A stretch of 64,000 nucleotides of DNA from Aliidongia dinghuensis (GCF_014643535.1 NZ_BMJQ01000013.1:1-64000); one strand, 5' to 3'; shown: positions 9,563-21,050, numbered from the stretch's first letter. Notes: generated by a model not told the origin, from the sequence alone. Translations and numbers: made by a program.

Positions 9563-11056
9563 GCCCAAGAAGAAGCGGTCGAGCGCCTCGCGCGTGCCGG
9601 GCGGCACGTGCAGGCCGAGCTTGGAGCGGCGCCACAGCACGTCGTCGGCCGACCGAGCCCATTCCTGGTCGCGCAGATAGACGACTTCGGCCTCGGTCAG
9701 GCCGCCGCCGAAGTCGTGGCCTAGCCCGGCAAGATCGGTGGCACCGGCCAGGATCCGGTCGACACGGCTACCGTAGGCGCGGGCGAGGCGCCGGGCGAGC
9801 GGCGCCGGGAGCCAAGGTTTCGTCTGCTGCAGCTGCTTGAGGAACGCATCGAAATCATCGCCGGGCAGATCGCCGCCCGGGAGCGGAGCGGTCGCTGTCC
9901 AGGGCTGGGTCGGCCGCGGCAGGAACGGCTCGAGCTTTTGGAGCGCATGTTCGGCCAGGCGCCGAAAGGTCGTGATCTTGCCGCCGAAGATCGAGAGCAG
10001 CACGGGCTCGCCCTTGGCGCCCTCGACGTCGAGCACATAGTCGCGCGTCACCGCCGACGCATTCGACGCCGCATCGTCATAGAGCGGCCGCACGCCGGAA
10101 TAGCTCCACACCACGTCGGCGGGCGTCACCTTCGTCTTGAAATAGCGGCTCACCGTCTCGGCGAGATAGGCGGTCTCATCCCGGTCGATCGCGACCGCGG
10201 CCGGATCCGCCTTGTAGGGCACGTCCGTCGTGCCGACGAGCGTGAAGCGGCCTTCGTAGGGAATGGCGAAGACGATGCGCTTATCGGGATTCTGCAGGAT
10301 ATAGGCCTGTTCGCCTTCGAACAGGCGCGGCACGATAATGTGGCTGCCCTTGACGAGCCGCGGCGCCTTGCCGTTCGGGTTGCCGAGCCGCTGGCGCAGC
10401 ACGTCGCCGACCCAGGGCCCCGCCGCGTTCACCAGAATCGGCGCCTCGACCCGGCGCCGGCTGCCGTCGGCCAGGTCCTCGATGGTCGCGACCCAATGAT
10501 CGCCCTGCCTCTCGGCCGAGACGAAGCGCGTGCGGGTGCGGATCTCCGCCCCCCGCTCCGCCGCGTCGCGCGCATTCAGCACGACCAGGCGGGCATCCTC
10601 GACCCAGCAGTCGGAATAGACATAGCCGCGCTTGATCGAGGGATCGAGGCCGGCCCCGCGCGGATCGCGCGTCAGATCGACCGCGTGCGAACCGGGCAGG
10701 CGCTGCCGGCCACCTAAATGATCGTAAAGGAACAATCCCAGCCGGATCATCCAGGCCGGACGCAGGCCCGGCGGATGGGGCAGCACGAAGCGCAGCGGCC
10801 AGATGATGTGCGGCGCCAGGCTCAAGAGCCGCTCACGCTCGATCAGCGCCTCGCGCACCAGGCGGAACTCGCCATATTCGAGATAGCGCAGGCCACCGTG
10901 GATCAGCTTGGTGCTGGCAGAGGACGTGGCGCTCGCCAAGTCGCCCTGCTCGACCAGCAGCACCTTCAAGCCGCGTCCCGCGGCGTCGCGCGCGATGCCG
11001 GCGCCGTTGATGCCGCCGCCGATGACCAGCACATCGACCTGTTGGCTTCCGTTCAT
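9515..11056 (-). CDS. glpD: Aerobic glycerol-3-phosphate dehydrogenase
   Basis: This 513-residue FAD enzyme oxidises sn-glycerol 3-phosphate to dihydroxyacetone phosphate at the membrane and passes electrons to quinone. The N-terminal dinucleotide fold is DVLVIGGGINGAGIARDAAG, followed by the family signature TSSASTKLIHGGLRYLEYGE. The C-terminal DAO_C-type domain includes the GGGLTEAEVVYLRDQEWARS stretch. Length matches E. coli GlpD. ATG at 11056 has GAGGGA six bases upstream. No glpF, glpK or glpR neighbour is present. The 3' end overlaps the chemoreceptor gene by 48 bases in convergent orientation. Confidence 0.96.
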   Translation of the reverse strand: MNGSQQVDVLVIGGGINGAGIARDAAGRGLKVLLVEQGDLASATSSASTKLIHGGLRYLEYGEFRLVREALIERERLLSLAPHIIWPLRFVLPHPPGLRPAWMIRLGLFLYDHLGGRQRLPGSHAVDLTRDPRGAGLDPSIKRGYVYSDCWVEDARLVVLNARDAAERGAEIRTRTRFVSAERQGDHWVATIEDLADGSRRRVEAPILVNAAGPWVGDVLRQRLGNPNGKAPRLVKGSHIIVPRLFEGEQAYILQNPDKRIVFAIPYEGRFTLVGTTDVPYKADPAAVAIDRDETAYLAETVSRYFKTKVTPADVVWSYSGVRPLYDDAASNASAVTRDYVLDVEGAKGEPVLLSIFGGKITTFRRLAEHALQKLEPFLPRPTQPWTATAPLPGGDLPGDDFDAFLKQLQQTKPWLPAPLARRLARAYGSRVDRILAGATDLAGLGHDFGGGLTEAEVVYLRDQEWARSADDVLWRRSKLGLHVPPGTREALDRFFLGSAGADMRQERSNLAL

Positions 11057-11125
11057 CGCGCTTCCCTCGCCTTGTGCTCATATAGAATAAGGCGGCCGGG
11101 GAAATGTTCGCAATCGAAATCACTA

Positions 11126-11141
11126 TGCGCGTTTTCGCGCA
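11126..11141 (-). terminator. Hairpin between small lipoprotein and glpD
   Basis: A perfect 6-bp stem TGCGCG/CGCGCA with a four-base loop is followed on the minus strand by TAGTGATTTCGATT. It lies 31 bases past the small lipoprotein stop. The T tract is interrupted, so it is only a probable terminator. Confidence 0.4.
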
Positions 11142-11172
11142 CAGCCACGCCGGGAAAGCCGCTCCCGATCGA

Positions 11173-11319
11173 TCAGGGCACGGTGAAGCTGTGGAAGTTT
11201 GGGCTGTGCGGCGAGTTGTCGGGCTGGAAGTCGGCACAGGCGGCAACGCCCGACGCGACGGCGACGGCAAAGAGAACGGCGGGGAGCGCCCGGCGTAAGC
11301 GGAATAGATGAGCGGACAT
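11173..11319 (-). CDS. 48-residue lipoprotein
   Basis: This short gene starts with ATG at 11317-11319 with an excellent GGAGGA seven bases upstream. It encodes a lipoprotein signal (LRRALPAVLFAVAVASGVAAC) whose lipobox VAAC ends at Cys28, then a 20-residue polar tail (ADFQPDNSPHSPNFHSFTVP). It stops at 11173-11175. It would be a very small membrane-anchored peptide of the entericidin size class, although it does not look like entericidin. It is upstream of glpD on the same strand, separated by a hairpin. Function is unknown; the signal peptide, lipobox and ribosome site together argue that it is real. Confidence 0.72.
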   Translation of the reverse strand: MSAHLFRLRRALPAVLFAVAVASGVAACADFQPDNSPHSPNFHSFTVP

Positions 11320-11482
11320 GGCACGATCCTCCAAAGCACCTGCGGTCCCAAGACCGCCGGCCGAACCGGCTCATTCCATCGGCCTCTCCAACCGAAGGAG
11401 TCTGGCACCCTCGTTCGACCTCTCGGAAGACGTGGTATCCCGTGACGCCCGCGCCATGCGCGGGCTCACATGCGAGCTATAC

Positions 11483-11507
11483 GCCGGTCGCCCTTGAAAC
11501 GACCGGC
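11483..11507 (-). terminator. 8-bp inverted repeat after pobA
   Basis: GCCGGTCG/CGACCGGC with a nine-base loop starts 15 bases past the pobA stop. The sequence after it in pobA direction is GTATAGC, so no good T tract; in the opposite direction CCTTTTC follows. It could terminate in either direction. Confidence 0.4.
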
Positions 11508-11521
11508 GGTCCTTTTCGGCC

Positions 11522-12733
<1,212 letters not shown>

Positions 12734-12774
12734 TCAAGCGGCGTGCTCTCGCAGTCACGATTAGAGCAGGTTAT

Positions 12775-12795
12775 GTTTGTTAGGCAAACAGTTTG
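12775..12795. promoter_or_regulatory. GTTTG/CAAAC inverted repeat upstream of pobA
   Basis: GTTTG-TTAGG-CAAAC (12775-12789) is a perfect 5-bp inverted repeat and is followed by another GTTTG half-site at 12791-12795. It lies 75 bases before pobA in an AT-richer patch. It could bind an IclR/AraC-type pobA regulator; no such regulator is encoded nearby. Confidence 0.45.
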
Positions 12796-12844
12796 TTTGA
12801 TGAACTGATAGATCGCACCATAGCGCGATTCAGTGGTGCGCCAT

Positions 12845-13066
12845 TCAGTAGTGTGGGGGCGGCGGCTCGTTCCGCGGATCCGTGCCAGCGCCATAACGCA
12901 ACGCCTCCAGCTGATCGGACAGCCGGGCGAGCCGCTGGGTCAGGAGATCGATCCGCTTCCACTGCTCGATGACGATCTTGTTCAGGTCTTCGATGACCTC
13001 GTCCTGATGCATGAGGCGCATTTCGAGCGCGTCGATCCGGCGAGCCAGCGCGTCGGCATCATTCAT
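12845..13066 (-). CDS. slyX: SlyX family protein
   Basis: This 73-residue coiled-coil protein matches SlyX in length and pattern: heptad-like RRIDALEMRLMHQDEVIEDL at the N-terminus, LNKIVIEQWKRIDLLTQRLA in the middle and a C-terminal PPPPHY, the usual SlyX ending. Molecular function is not established for the family. Its ATG overlaps the end of the trhO gene by eight bases (13059-13066), so translation is probably coupled. Confidence 0.9.
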   Translation of the reverse strand: MNDADALARRIDALEMRLMHQDEVIEDLNKIVIEQWKRIDLLTQRLARLSDQLEALRYGAGTDPRNEPPPPHY

Positions 13067-13829
13067 CGGCGGTCTCCCTCCCCTCGCCCGGGATCGTTCC
13101 CGGCCGCTCGACCAGCCCCTGGCCGAGCGCCACCCGCTCGTCGAACACGAAACAGTCGCCGGACCAGCGGCTCGCCTCGGCCGGCACTTCTTCCAGGTAT
13201 TTCAGGATGCCGCCCTTCAAGTGGTAGACCGTCTCGAAGCCGCGGGCGAGCATGTAGGCGCTCGCTTTCTCGCAACGGATGCCGCCGGTGCAGAACATCG
13301 CCACCTTCTTGTGGACCGTGGGATCGAGGGTGCGATCGACGAAGGCACGGAACTCGCTGAAGCACATCGTCCCCGGATCGAGCGCGCCCTTGAAGCTGCC
13401 CATCGCGACCTCGAAGGCGTTCCGTGTGTCGATGAGCACCACATCGGGTGCCGCGATGAGCGCGTTCCAGTCCGTTGGCGCAACATAGGTCCCGACCCGG
13501 TGCACCGGATCGACCGACGGGTCGCCGAGCGTCACGATCTCGCGCTTCACCTTCACCTTGAGCCGGCCGAACGGCATCCCGGCGGCGGTCGACCGCTTGA
13601 GCTCGAGATTGTCGAGCCGGCCACCAAACAGGGCGCCGTGGGTCAGCTCCGCGACAAGCACGTCGATCGCGGCTTCGGTCCCCGCGAGCGTGCCGTTCAG
13701 ACCTTCGGCGGCGAGCAGCAGCGTGCCGCGCAGGCCGAGCTTCTCGCACAGTGCGCGCACGGGCGCCTGCAGCACGCGGCAGTCCGGCAGGGCGACGAAT
13801 TGATAGAGTGCGACGACATGGGTGGCCAT
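13059..13829 (-). CDS. trhO: tRNA uridine 5-hydroxylase TrhO, rhodanese-like
   Basis: This 256-residue protein of the YceA/TrhO family makes 5-hydroxyuridine at tRNA position 34 with O2. It has an N-terminal ferredoxin-like domain (VVALYQFVALPDC; LLLAAEGLNGTLAG) and a rhodanese domain with VLIDTRNAFEVAMGSFKGAL and the catalytic cysteine in AMFCTGGIRCEKASAYM. ATG at 13829 starts at the family's normal N-terminus MATHVVALYQF; the open frame continues upstream without support. The ribosome site is weak. slyX follows with overlap. Confidence 0.9.
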   Translation of the reverse strand: MATHVVALYQFVALPDCRVLQAPVRALCEKLGLRGTLLLAAEGLNGTLAGTEAAIDVLVAELTHGALFGGRLDNLELKRSTAAGMPFGRLKVKVKREIVTLGDPSVDPVHRVGTYVAPTDWNALIAAPDVVLIDTRNAFEVAMGSFKGALDPGTMCFSEFRAFVDRTLDPTVHKKVAMFCTGGIRCEKASAYMLARGFETVYHLKGGILKYLEEVPAEASRWSGDCFVFDERVALGQGLVERPGTIPGEGRETADE

Positions 13830-13890
13830 GGCGCGTGGTCTAGCAGCAGTCACCGCGTGGTGAAAGCCGCTTGGGATCCCTCGACGCCGG

Positions 13891-15336
13891 TTAGTCGATG
13901 CCAGCCAGGGGCCGCGCGATCTCCTCGAGCGGGCGCCGCTCGGCCGCAACGCCCAGACGGAGCTCGACGACCGCGGCGATCAGCATCAGCGCCGCCGCGA
14001 AGACATAGCCGCCGCCGACCTGGAGCCGCGCGCCGGTGCCGATGAGCTGGCCGAACACCGCCGGCCCGGCGACGCCGCCGACCGCCGTGCCCAGCGCATA
14101 GAACAGCGCGATCACGAGCGCGCGGATTTCGAGCGGGAAACTCTCCGAGACCGTGAGATAGGCCGAGCTTGCCGCGGCCGAGGCGAAGAAGAAGATGACG
14201 CTCCAGCCGATGGTCTGGCCGACAGCATCGACTTGCCCGGCCGCGAACAAACCCGCCAACAGCAGCAGCAACCCGCCCGAGAGCGCATAGGTCAGGGTGA
14301 TCATCACCTTGCGCCCGACCGTGTCGAACAGGCGGCCGAGCAGCATCGGCCCGAAGAAATTGCCGGCAGCGAATGGCAGGATATAGAGCCCGATCCGGTC
14401 GGCCGGCACCTGGTAGAAGCGGCCGAGAACCAGCGGATAGGTGAAGAAGATCGCGTTGTAGAAGAAGGCCTGCGCGACCATCAGCACGAGGCCCAGCACG
14501 ACGCGGCGGCGATGGTCGCGCAACAGGCTGCGGCCGAGCTCGACGAAGCCGATCGCACGGTCGCGCGTGCGGAGCCGGATTCTCGGCAACCCAGCAGGCG
14601 CCGGCTGGCCGCAGCGCTCTTCGATCTCCGCCAGGATCGCCTCCGCCTCGGCAATGCGGCCTTTCGTCATGAGCCAGCGCGGGCTTTCAGGCACCCATTG
14701 CCGGAGCAGCAGCACGATGAGGCCCAGCACCGCGCCGATGCCGAACGCGAGACGCCAGCCCATGTCGGGCGGCAGCAGGCCCGGCTGCAGCAGCCAGACG
14801 GCACCGCCGGCACCGGCCGCCGCCCCCAGCCAGAAGCTGCCGTTGACCAGGAGGTCGGTGCGGCCGCGCAGGCGTGCCGGGATCAGTTCCTGGATCGCCG
14901 AATTGATCGCGGCATATTCGCCGCCGATGCCGGCGCCGGTCAGCGCGCGGAGCAGCGCGAAGCTCCAGAAATCGACGGCGCAGGCGCTGGCCAGCGTCGA
15001 GACCAGGTAGAGCAGCAGCGTGATGTTGAACAGGCGCTTGCGGCCCCAGCGGTCGGTCAGCCAGCCGAAATAGAGCGCGCCCGACACCGCGCCGATCAGA
15101 TAGGCGCTCGCGGACAGGCCGATCTGCGCATCGCTCAGCGCCAGCCGCGGGCTCGCCTGCAGCGCGCCGGACACGGCGCCGGCCAGCGTCACCTCGAGCC
15201 CGTCCAGCACCCAGGTGATGCCGAGCGCCGCAATGACCAGCGTGTGGAACCGACCCCAGCTGAGCCGGTCGAGCCGGGCCGGGATGTCGGTGTCGAGCAC
15301 GCTGCCGTCAGTTGCGCCTTCAGCCGCGGGCGTCAT
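13891..15336 (-). CDS. MFS transporter, sugar/acid symporter type
   Basis: This 481-residue inner-membrane carrier has about 12 membrane helices and the MFS signature GWLTDRWGRKRLFN after helix 2, repeated as GRLFDTVGRKVMI in the second half. Helix 4-5 contains RALTGAGIGGEYAAINSAIQ, typical of the metabolite:H+ symporter group. The substrate is unknown. The annotated ATG at 15336 has no ribosome site of its own. A strong AGGAGGTG lies upstream but serves a nine-codon overlapping frame, suggesting translational coupling. The gene follows argO on the same strand after 84 bases but is probably separately controlled. Confidence 0.88.
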   Translation of the reverse strand: MTPAAEGATDGSVLDTDIPARLDRLSWGRFHTLVIAALGITWVLDGLEVTLAGAVSGALQASPRLALSDAQIGLSASAYLIGAVSGALYFGWLTDRWGRKRLFNITLLLYLVSTLASACAVDFWSFALLRALTGAGIGGEYAAINSAIQELIPARLRGRTDLLVNGSFWLGAAAGAGGAVWLLQPGLLPPDMGWRLAFGIGAVLGLIVLLLRQWVPESPRWLMTKGRIAEAEAILAEIEERCGQPAPAGLPRIRLRTRDRAIGFVELGRSLLRDHRRRVVLGLVLMVAQAFFYNAIFFTYPLVLGRFYQVPADRIGLYILPFAAGNFFGPMLLGRLFDTVGRKVMITLTYALSGGLLLLLAGLFAAGQVDAVGQTIGWSVIFFFASAAASSAYLTVSESFPLEIRALVIALFYALGTAVGGVAGPAVFGQLIGTGARLQVGGGYVFAAALMLIAAVVELRLGVAAERRPLEEIARPLAGID

Positions 15337-15371
15337 TATATCGGGTCATGGAACACCTCCTCGCCAGGAGG
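15320..15371 (-). promoter_or_regulatory. Leader with masked ribosome site and micro-ORF
   Basis: In the MFS mRNA leader CCTCCT-GGCG-AGGAGG (15371-15356) forms a perfect 6-bp hairpin whose right arm is a consensus Shine-Dalgarno. That site serves ATG at 15347-15349 of a nine-codon frame (MTRYNDARG, stop at 15320-15322) that runs past the MFS start at 15336. This looks like a translational switch: opening of the hairpin, translation of the micro-ORF, then coupled start of the transporter. The base pairs are visible; the regulatory role is inferred. Confidence 0.45.
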
Positions 15372-15420
15372 AATCGCCCTGCAGCCCGTGCGGGTTCCGG
15401 CGCAGGAACCTGCCAGCCGC

Positions 15421-16026
15421 TCAGGACGGGACGACGAGGCTCGTCGCGATGCCGCCCATGGCGAGGCCGATCAGCGCGTCGAGCACGCGCCAGGACCGCG
15501 GATCGGCGAACAGCGGGCGTAGCAGCCGCGCGCCGTAGCCGAGGCCGAAGAAGAACAGGAAGGACGCGGTCATGGCGCCCGCCGCGAACAGCGCCCGCCG
15601 GCCGTCATAGCGCGTCGATACCGAGCCCAAGAGCGAGACCGTGTCGAGATAGACGTGCGGATTGAGCCAGGTAACGGCCAGGCAGAAGGCGATGGTCCGG
15701 CCCAGCGGCGCCTCGTCCGCGTCCGACGGCACCAGCCCCGCTTCGTTCCGCCAGGCCGAGCGCAGGCTGCGCAGCGCATAGAGGCCGAGGAAGACCGCTC
15801 CACCGTAGCGCATGGCGCCGCCCAGCCACGGCAGGAACCGCGCCAGGCTGCCGAAGCCGGCGACGCCGGCCGTGATCAGGACCGCGTCCGAGAGTGCGCA
15901 CACAAGGCAGACGGCGAACACGTGCGTCCGACGCAGGCCCTGGCGCAGCACGAACGCGTTCTGCGCGCCGATCGCGACGATCAGGCTGAGGCCGAGCAAG
16001 AAGCCCGGCAGATAGGCGTTGAGCAT
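15421..16026 (-). CDS. argO: LysE/ArgO family amino acid exporter
   Basis: This 201-residue membrane protein belongs to the LysE family: GLSLIVAIGAQNAFVLRQGL near the N-terminus and LAVTWLNPHVYLDTVSLLGS in the middle are hallmark stretches. Six hydrophobic segments are visible. Members export arginine, lysine or their analogues. ATG at 16026 has GGGAGGG five bases upstream. It is divergent from an ArgP/LysG-type regulator 87 bases away, the classic exporter/activator pair, so amino-acid-induced control is expected. Confidence 0.92.
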   Translation of the reverse strand: MLNAYLPGFLLGLSLIVAIGAQNAFVLRQGLRRTHVFAVCLVCALSDAVLITAGVAGFGSLARFLPWLGGAMRYGGAVFLGLYALRSLRSAWRNEAGLVPSDADEAPLGRTIAFCLAVTWLNPHVYLDTVSLLGSVSTRYDGRRALFAAGAMTASFLFFFGLGYGARLLRPLFADPRSWRVLDALIGLAMGGIATSLVVPS

Positions 16027-16113
16027 ACGGCCCTCCCAAGGACGAGCCGTTTGACTAGCCGAGCCGGGATCGTTAGAGAATTTAATTTCTATTAGCTGAA
16101 TTTAACATCGCTA
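16027..16113. promoter_or_regulatory. argO/argP divergent control region
   Basis: This 87-base spacer contains an AT-rich block (about 16072-16105) with two TTTAA motifs, unlike the GC-rich flanks. ArgP/LysG regulators bind such divergent spacers. Individual promoter boxes are not resolved. Confidence 0.55.
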
Positions 16114-16992
16114 ATGCTCGACTACGATCATCTGTCGGCGCTGGCCGCCGTCGTGCGGACCGGCAGCTTCGAGAAGGCGGCGCAGCAGCTGGGTGTCACA
16201 CCATCGGCGGTCTCGCAGCGCCTGAAGCTGCTGGAGGAGCGGATCGGCGCCGCACTCGTCGTGCGCGGCCAGCCCAATGTCGCGACGCCGGCCGGCGCCC
16301 GGCTTTGCCGCCATGCGGAGGATGTCGGCCTGCTCGAACGCGCGCTCCGCGCCGATCTCGGCGAACTCGGCCTCGCGGCGCAGCCCACGACGATCCGGAT
16401 CGCAGTCAATGCCGACAGCCTCGCGACCTGGTTCGTCGAGGCGATGGCCGCGACCGAGGGGGTGCTCTATGACCTCGTGCTCGACGACCAGGACCATAGC
16501 GCCGACTGGCTCCGGCGCGGCGAGGTCGCGGCGGCGGTCACCGCGTCCACCGGCAGCGTGCAGGGCTGCGGCAGCCGGCCGCTCGGTGCGCTGCGCTACG
16601 TCGCAACGGCTTCGCCCGAGTTCATGCGGCGCTGGTTCGCGGACGGCGTCGACGAGGCCGCGTTGCGCGCAGCCCCGTGCCTGCGCTTTAACCAGAAGGA
16701 CGAGCTCCAAGCCCGCTGGATCCGCAATCTTATCGACCGGACGGTGGCGACGCCGACCCACTGGCTGCCGGCATCCCAGGCGTTCGTTGACGGCGCGCTT
16801 GCCGGGCTCGGCTGGGGCATGAACCCCGAGCCGCTGGTGCGGCACCATCTGGCGAGCGGCCACCTGGTGCTGCTGGCAATCTCACCGCTCGACGTTTCAC
16901 TCAACTGGCAATGGTCGCGCGCGGTCGAGGCCGCCCTCGCCGACGTGACGCGGGCCGTGACGGCGACGGCGCGGCGCTTCCTCGTCCAGTGA
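16114..16992 (+). CDS. argP: LysR-type regulator ArgP/LysG
   Basis: This 292-residue LysR-type activator has a winged helix at residues 1-60 (LSALAAVVRTGSFEKAAQQL then GVTPSAVSQRLKLLEERIGA) and an effector-binding domain. The whole follows the ArgP/LysG pattern, including IRIAVNADSLATWFVEAM and DDQDHSADWLRRGEVAAAVT. It senses lysine/arginine and activates argO, from which it is divergently transcribed. The gene ends ten bases from the convergent dehydrogenase gene. Confidence 0.92.
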   Translation: MLDYDHLSALAAVVRTGSFEKAAQQLGVTPSAVSQRLKLLEERIGAALVVRGQPNVATPAGARLCRHAEDVGLLERALRADLGELGLAAQPTTIRIAVNADSLATWFVEAMAATEGVLYDLVLDDQDHSADWLRRGEVAAAVTASTGSVQGCGSRPLGALRYVATASPEFMRRWFADGVDEAALRAAPCLRFNQKDELQARWIRNLIDRTVATPTHWLPASQAFVDGALAGLGWGMNPEPLVRHHLASGHLVLLAISPLDVSLNWQWSRAVEAALADVTRAVTATARRFLVQ

Positions 16993-17001
16993 GTGCCGCG
17001 G

Positions 17002-17982
17002 CTACCCGGCGGCCCTGACCAGGTTCGCGAGCGCCGCGCCGCGCGCGAGCCGGCCGATGTTCTCGGCGATCGTCTGGCGCCGCCGGGCCATCATGCCGTC
17101 GGTCCAGCCCGACATGTGCGGCGTCATCACCACATTGTCGAGTTCGTGGAACGGCAGCCGCGCCGGCAGTGTGCCGGAGGATTCGCCGGCCGGCGGATAG
17201 ACGTACCAGGTGTCGATCACCGCCCCGCCGATCCGGCGCTCTGCCAGGGCGTCATAGAGCGCCTGCTGGTCGATGACCGGCCCGCGGCCGACATTGACGA
17301 CGACCGCGTCGGGCCGCATGGCGGCGAAGGCCGCGGCGCCGAGCAATCCCTCGGTCTCCGGCAGGTGCGGCAGCGAGCAGACGATGAACTCGGCCGCGGC
17401 GCAGAATTCCTCGAGCCGGTCGAGCGTATAGCTGGCCGAGACCGGCGGCTCGGCTGCCACGGGCCGGCGGTTCGCGACCAGCACGCGCATGTCGAACGCG
17501 TCCGCGAGGCGCGCGATGCGCCGGCCGATATGGCCATAGCCGAGGAGCCCGATGGTGCGGCCGGCGAGCTCGCCATGCAGCGAGCCGTCGCGCGCCGACC
17601 AATAGGCCCACTCGCCGCGCCGGAGTTCCCGGTCGGCGTGGTCGATCGGCACGACATGGCGCAACAGCGCCGCCATCACATATTCGCCGATCGCCGTCTC
17701 GTGCCCGAAGCAGTTGCAGACGGCCGCTGCCGACGGCAGGCGCTTGAGGTCGACCGCATCGGTGCCGGCGCCCGGCACATGGAACAGGCGCAGCGCGCGC
17801 GGCGCCGGCAGCTCGGCATTGTAGAAGCTGCTGACGATCACTTGGGCCGTCTCATAGGCCGCCACCTCCTCGGCTGTGCGCAGCCGGTCCGGCAGCAGGC
17901 GGATGTCGTGCGGCCCGTCGAGCAGCGCCTCGATGCCCTCGGCGAAAGTCGCCGCGTTGCGGCCATGGAAGACGATCTGCAT
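17002..17982 (-). CDS. D-2-hydroxyacid dehydrogenase, NAD-dependent
   Basis: This 326-residue protein is of the D-isomer 2-hydroxyacid dehydrogenase family. The nucleotide-binding motif is GRTIGLLGYGHIGRRIARLA near residue 141-160. Catalytic residues fit Arg in VVNVGRGPVIDQQAL and His in TPHMSGWTDGMMA. It would interconvert a 2-keto acid and a D-2-hydroxy acid. It is ten bases downstream of a GntR regulator on the same strand and presumably in that operon. A divergent ACS-family MFS carrier lies on the other side of the regulator, so the cluster probably handles one hydroxy- or sugar-acid. Confidence 0.88.
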   Translation of the reverse strand: MQIVFHGRNAATFAEGIEALLDGPHDIRLLPDRLRTAEEVAAYETAQVIVSSFYNAELPAPRALRLFHVPGAGTDAVDLKRLPSAAAVCNCFGHETAIGEYVMAALLRHVVPIDHADRELRRGEWAYWSARDGSLHGELAGRTIGLLGYGHIGRRIARLADAFDMRVLVANRRPVAAEPPVSASYTLDRLEEFCAAAEFIVCSLPHLPETEGLLGAAAFAAMRPDAVVVNVGRGPVIDQQALYDALAERRIGGAVIDTWYVYPPAGESSGTLPARLPFHELDNVVMTPHMSGWTDGMMARRRQTIAENIGRLARGAALANLVRAAG

Positions 17983-17992
17983 CGAGGAGTCC

Positions 17993-18745
17993 TCAGCTGA
18001 GTGCGGGTTCGATATCGAGGCCGACGTCGAGCAGCGCCGGGTCGATCTCCTGCTCCAGCCGGTCGACCATCGCGCCGGCGAGCCCGATCACAAGGTCGGA
18101 CGCGGCCTTCGCTGCTTCCGCATTCTGCCGGATCACCGCGTCGAGGATCGGGATATGGCCATCGATGCTGGCCTTGACCTCGTCCGCAGTGCCAACATGG
18201 GTCAGGTAGAGCCAGCCGGTGCGGCGGAACATGGTGTGGAGCGGCCTCAGCGTGTGCGCCAGGAACGGCTCCGCCGCGGCCTCCAGCAGGATCCGGTCGA
18301 GCAGCCGGTCGTAGACGTTGAACTCGTCCACGGTCATGACATCGCGCCGCTCGCGCAGCTTGCGGGCGAGCCGCATCATCTGGCTGCGCTGGGCCGCACT
18401 CGCGCGGAGTGCAGCGAGGCTGACGACGAAGCGCTCCATCTCCCGGCGCAGCTGCAGCAGCGTGGCTTCGCGGGCGAGATCGATCGGCATGACTCGCAGG
18501 CCGGCGCGCGGCCGGACGGAAAGGAGCGTGTCGGCCGCGAGCCGCTTCACCGCCTCGTGCACCGGCGTGCGCCCGAGGCCAATCAGTGCCTGGATATCCT
18601 GCAGCGTGACCTCAGCACCGGGACGCAGCCCGCACCGGACGATCTGGGCCTCGAGCCGCTCGTAAGCGAGCTCGGCCAGGCTCAAGCGCTGCGCGCTCGG
18701 ATGCGGCAGGATCTCTGCCGTCTCAGACGGGGGCCGAGTTGCCAT
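17993..18745 (-). CDS. GntR family transcriptional regulator
   Basis: This 250-residue regulator has an N-terminal GntR winged helix (LAYERLEAQIVRCGLRPGAE, then TLQDIQALIGLGRTPVHEAV) and a FadR/FCD-type helical C-terminal domain with the usual metal/ligand-binding histidines. It probably represses itself, the downstream dehydrogenase and the divergent MFS gene until a carboxylate ligand binds. ATG at 18745 is chosen; an upstream TTG at 18766 is less likely. Confidence 0.9.
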   Translation of the reverse strand: MATRPPSETAEILPHPSAQRLSLAELAYERLEAQIVRCGLRPGAEVTLQDIQALIGLGRTPVHEAVKRLAADTLLSVRPRAGLRVMPIDLAREATLLQLRREMERFVVSLAALRASAAQRSQMMRLARKLRERRDVMTVDEFNVYDRLLDRILLEAAAEPFLAHTLRPLHTMFRRTGWLYLTHVGTADEVKASIDGHIPILDAVIRQNAEAAKAASDLVIGLAGAMVDRLEQEIDPALLDVGLDIEPALS

Positions 18746-18784
18746 GGGGTCTCGCCTCGAATTCAAGTCTTCACCATCCTATGC

Positions 18785-20615
<1,831 letters not shown>

Positions 20616-20616
<1 letters not shown>

Positions 20617-21041
20617 TGCTCTATCTCGACACGTCGCTGATCGTCGCGGCGCTTTCCAACGAGGCCGCAACCGCTCGTGTGCAAACCTGGCTGGCGGAGC
20701 AGGATCCGGCGCAGCTCCTGATCAGCGACTGGACCATCACTGAGCTGTCGTCCGCCTTGGCGATCAAGCTCAGGACCGGTCAGATGACGCTTCAGCAACG
20801 CGCAGCGGCCTTGGCGATGTTCCATAAGCTGGTCTCGGAGAGCTTCACCGTCCTGCCGGTGTCTGGCGGGCATTTTCGGGCGGCGGCGAAGTTCGTCGAT
20901 CAGCATGCTCTCGGCCTGCGTGCGGGCGACGCGCTCCACCTCGCAACGGCGTCTGAACAAGGCGCCACGGTCCATACGCTCGATCAGCGGCTTGCTGAGG
21001 CAGGACCTATGCTCGGCATCCCCACGCGGCTGCTGGCATGA
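20616..21041 (+). CDS. PIN-domain ribonuclease toxin (VapC-like)
   Basis: This 141-residue PIN-domain protein starts [15 protein letters not shown], with the first acidic metal ligand in YLDTS. The second is in [12 protein letters not shown] and the third in [17 protein letters not shown], with the C-terminal [10 protein letters not shown]. These are the four acidic positions of VapC RNases, which cut tRNA or rRNA. It is translated from an ATG overlapping the antitoxin stop. It forms a complete, apparently intact toxin-antitoxin module downstream of the MFS gene. Confidence 0.92.
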
Positions 21042-21050
21042 GCCTCTCGC

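Noticed and set aside
14233-15522. 429-codon frame opposite the MFS gene
   Set aside because: Gln/Arg/Ala-rich shadow; the MFS protein has clear membrane helices and motifs.
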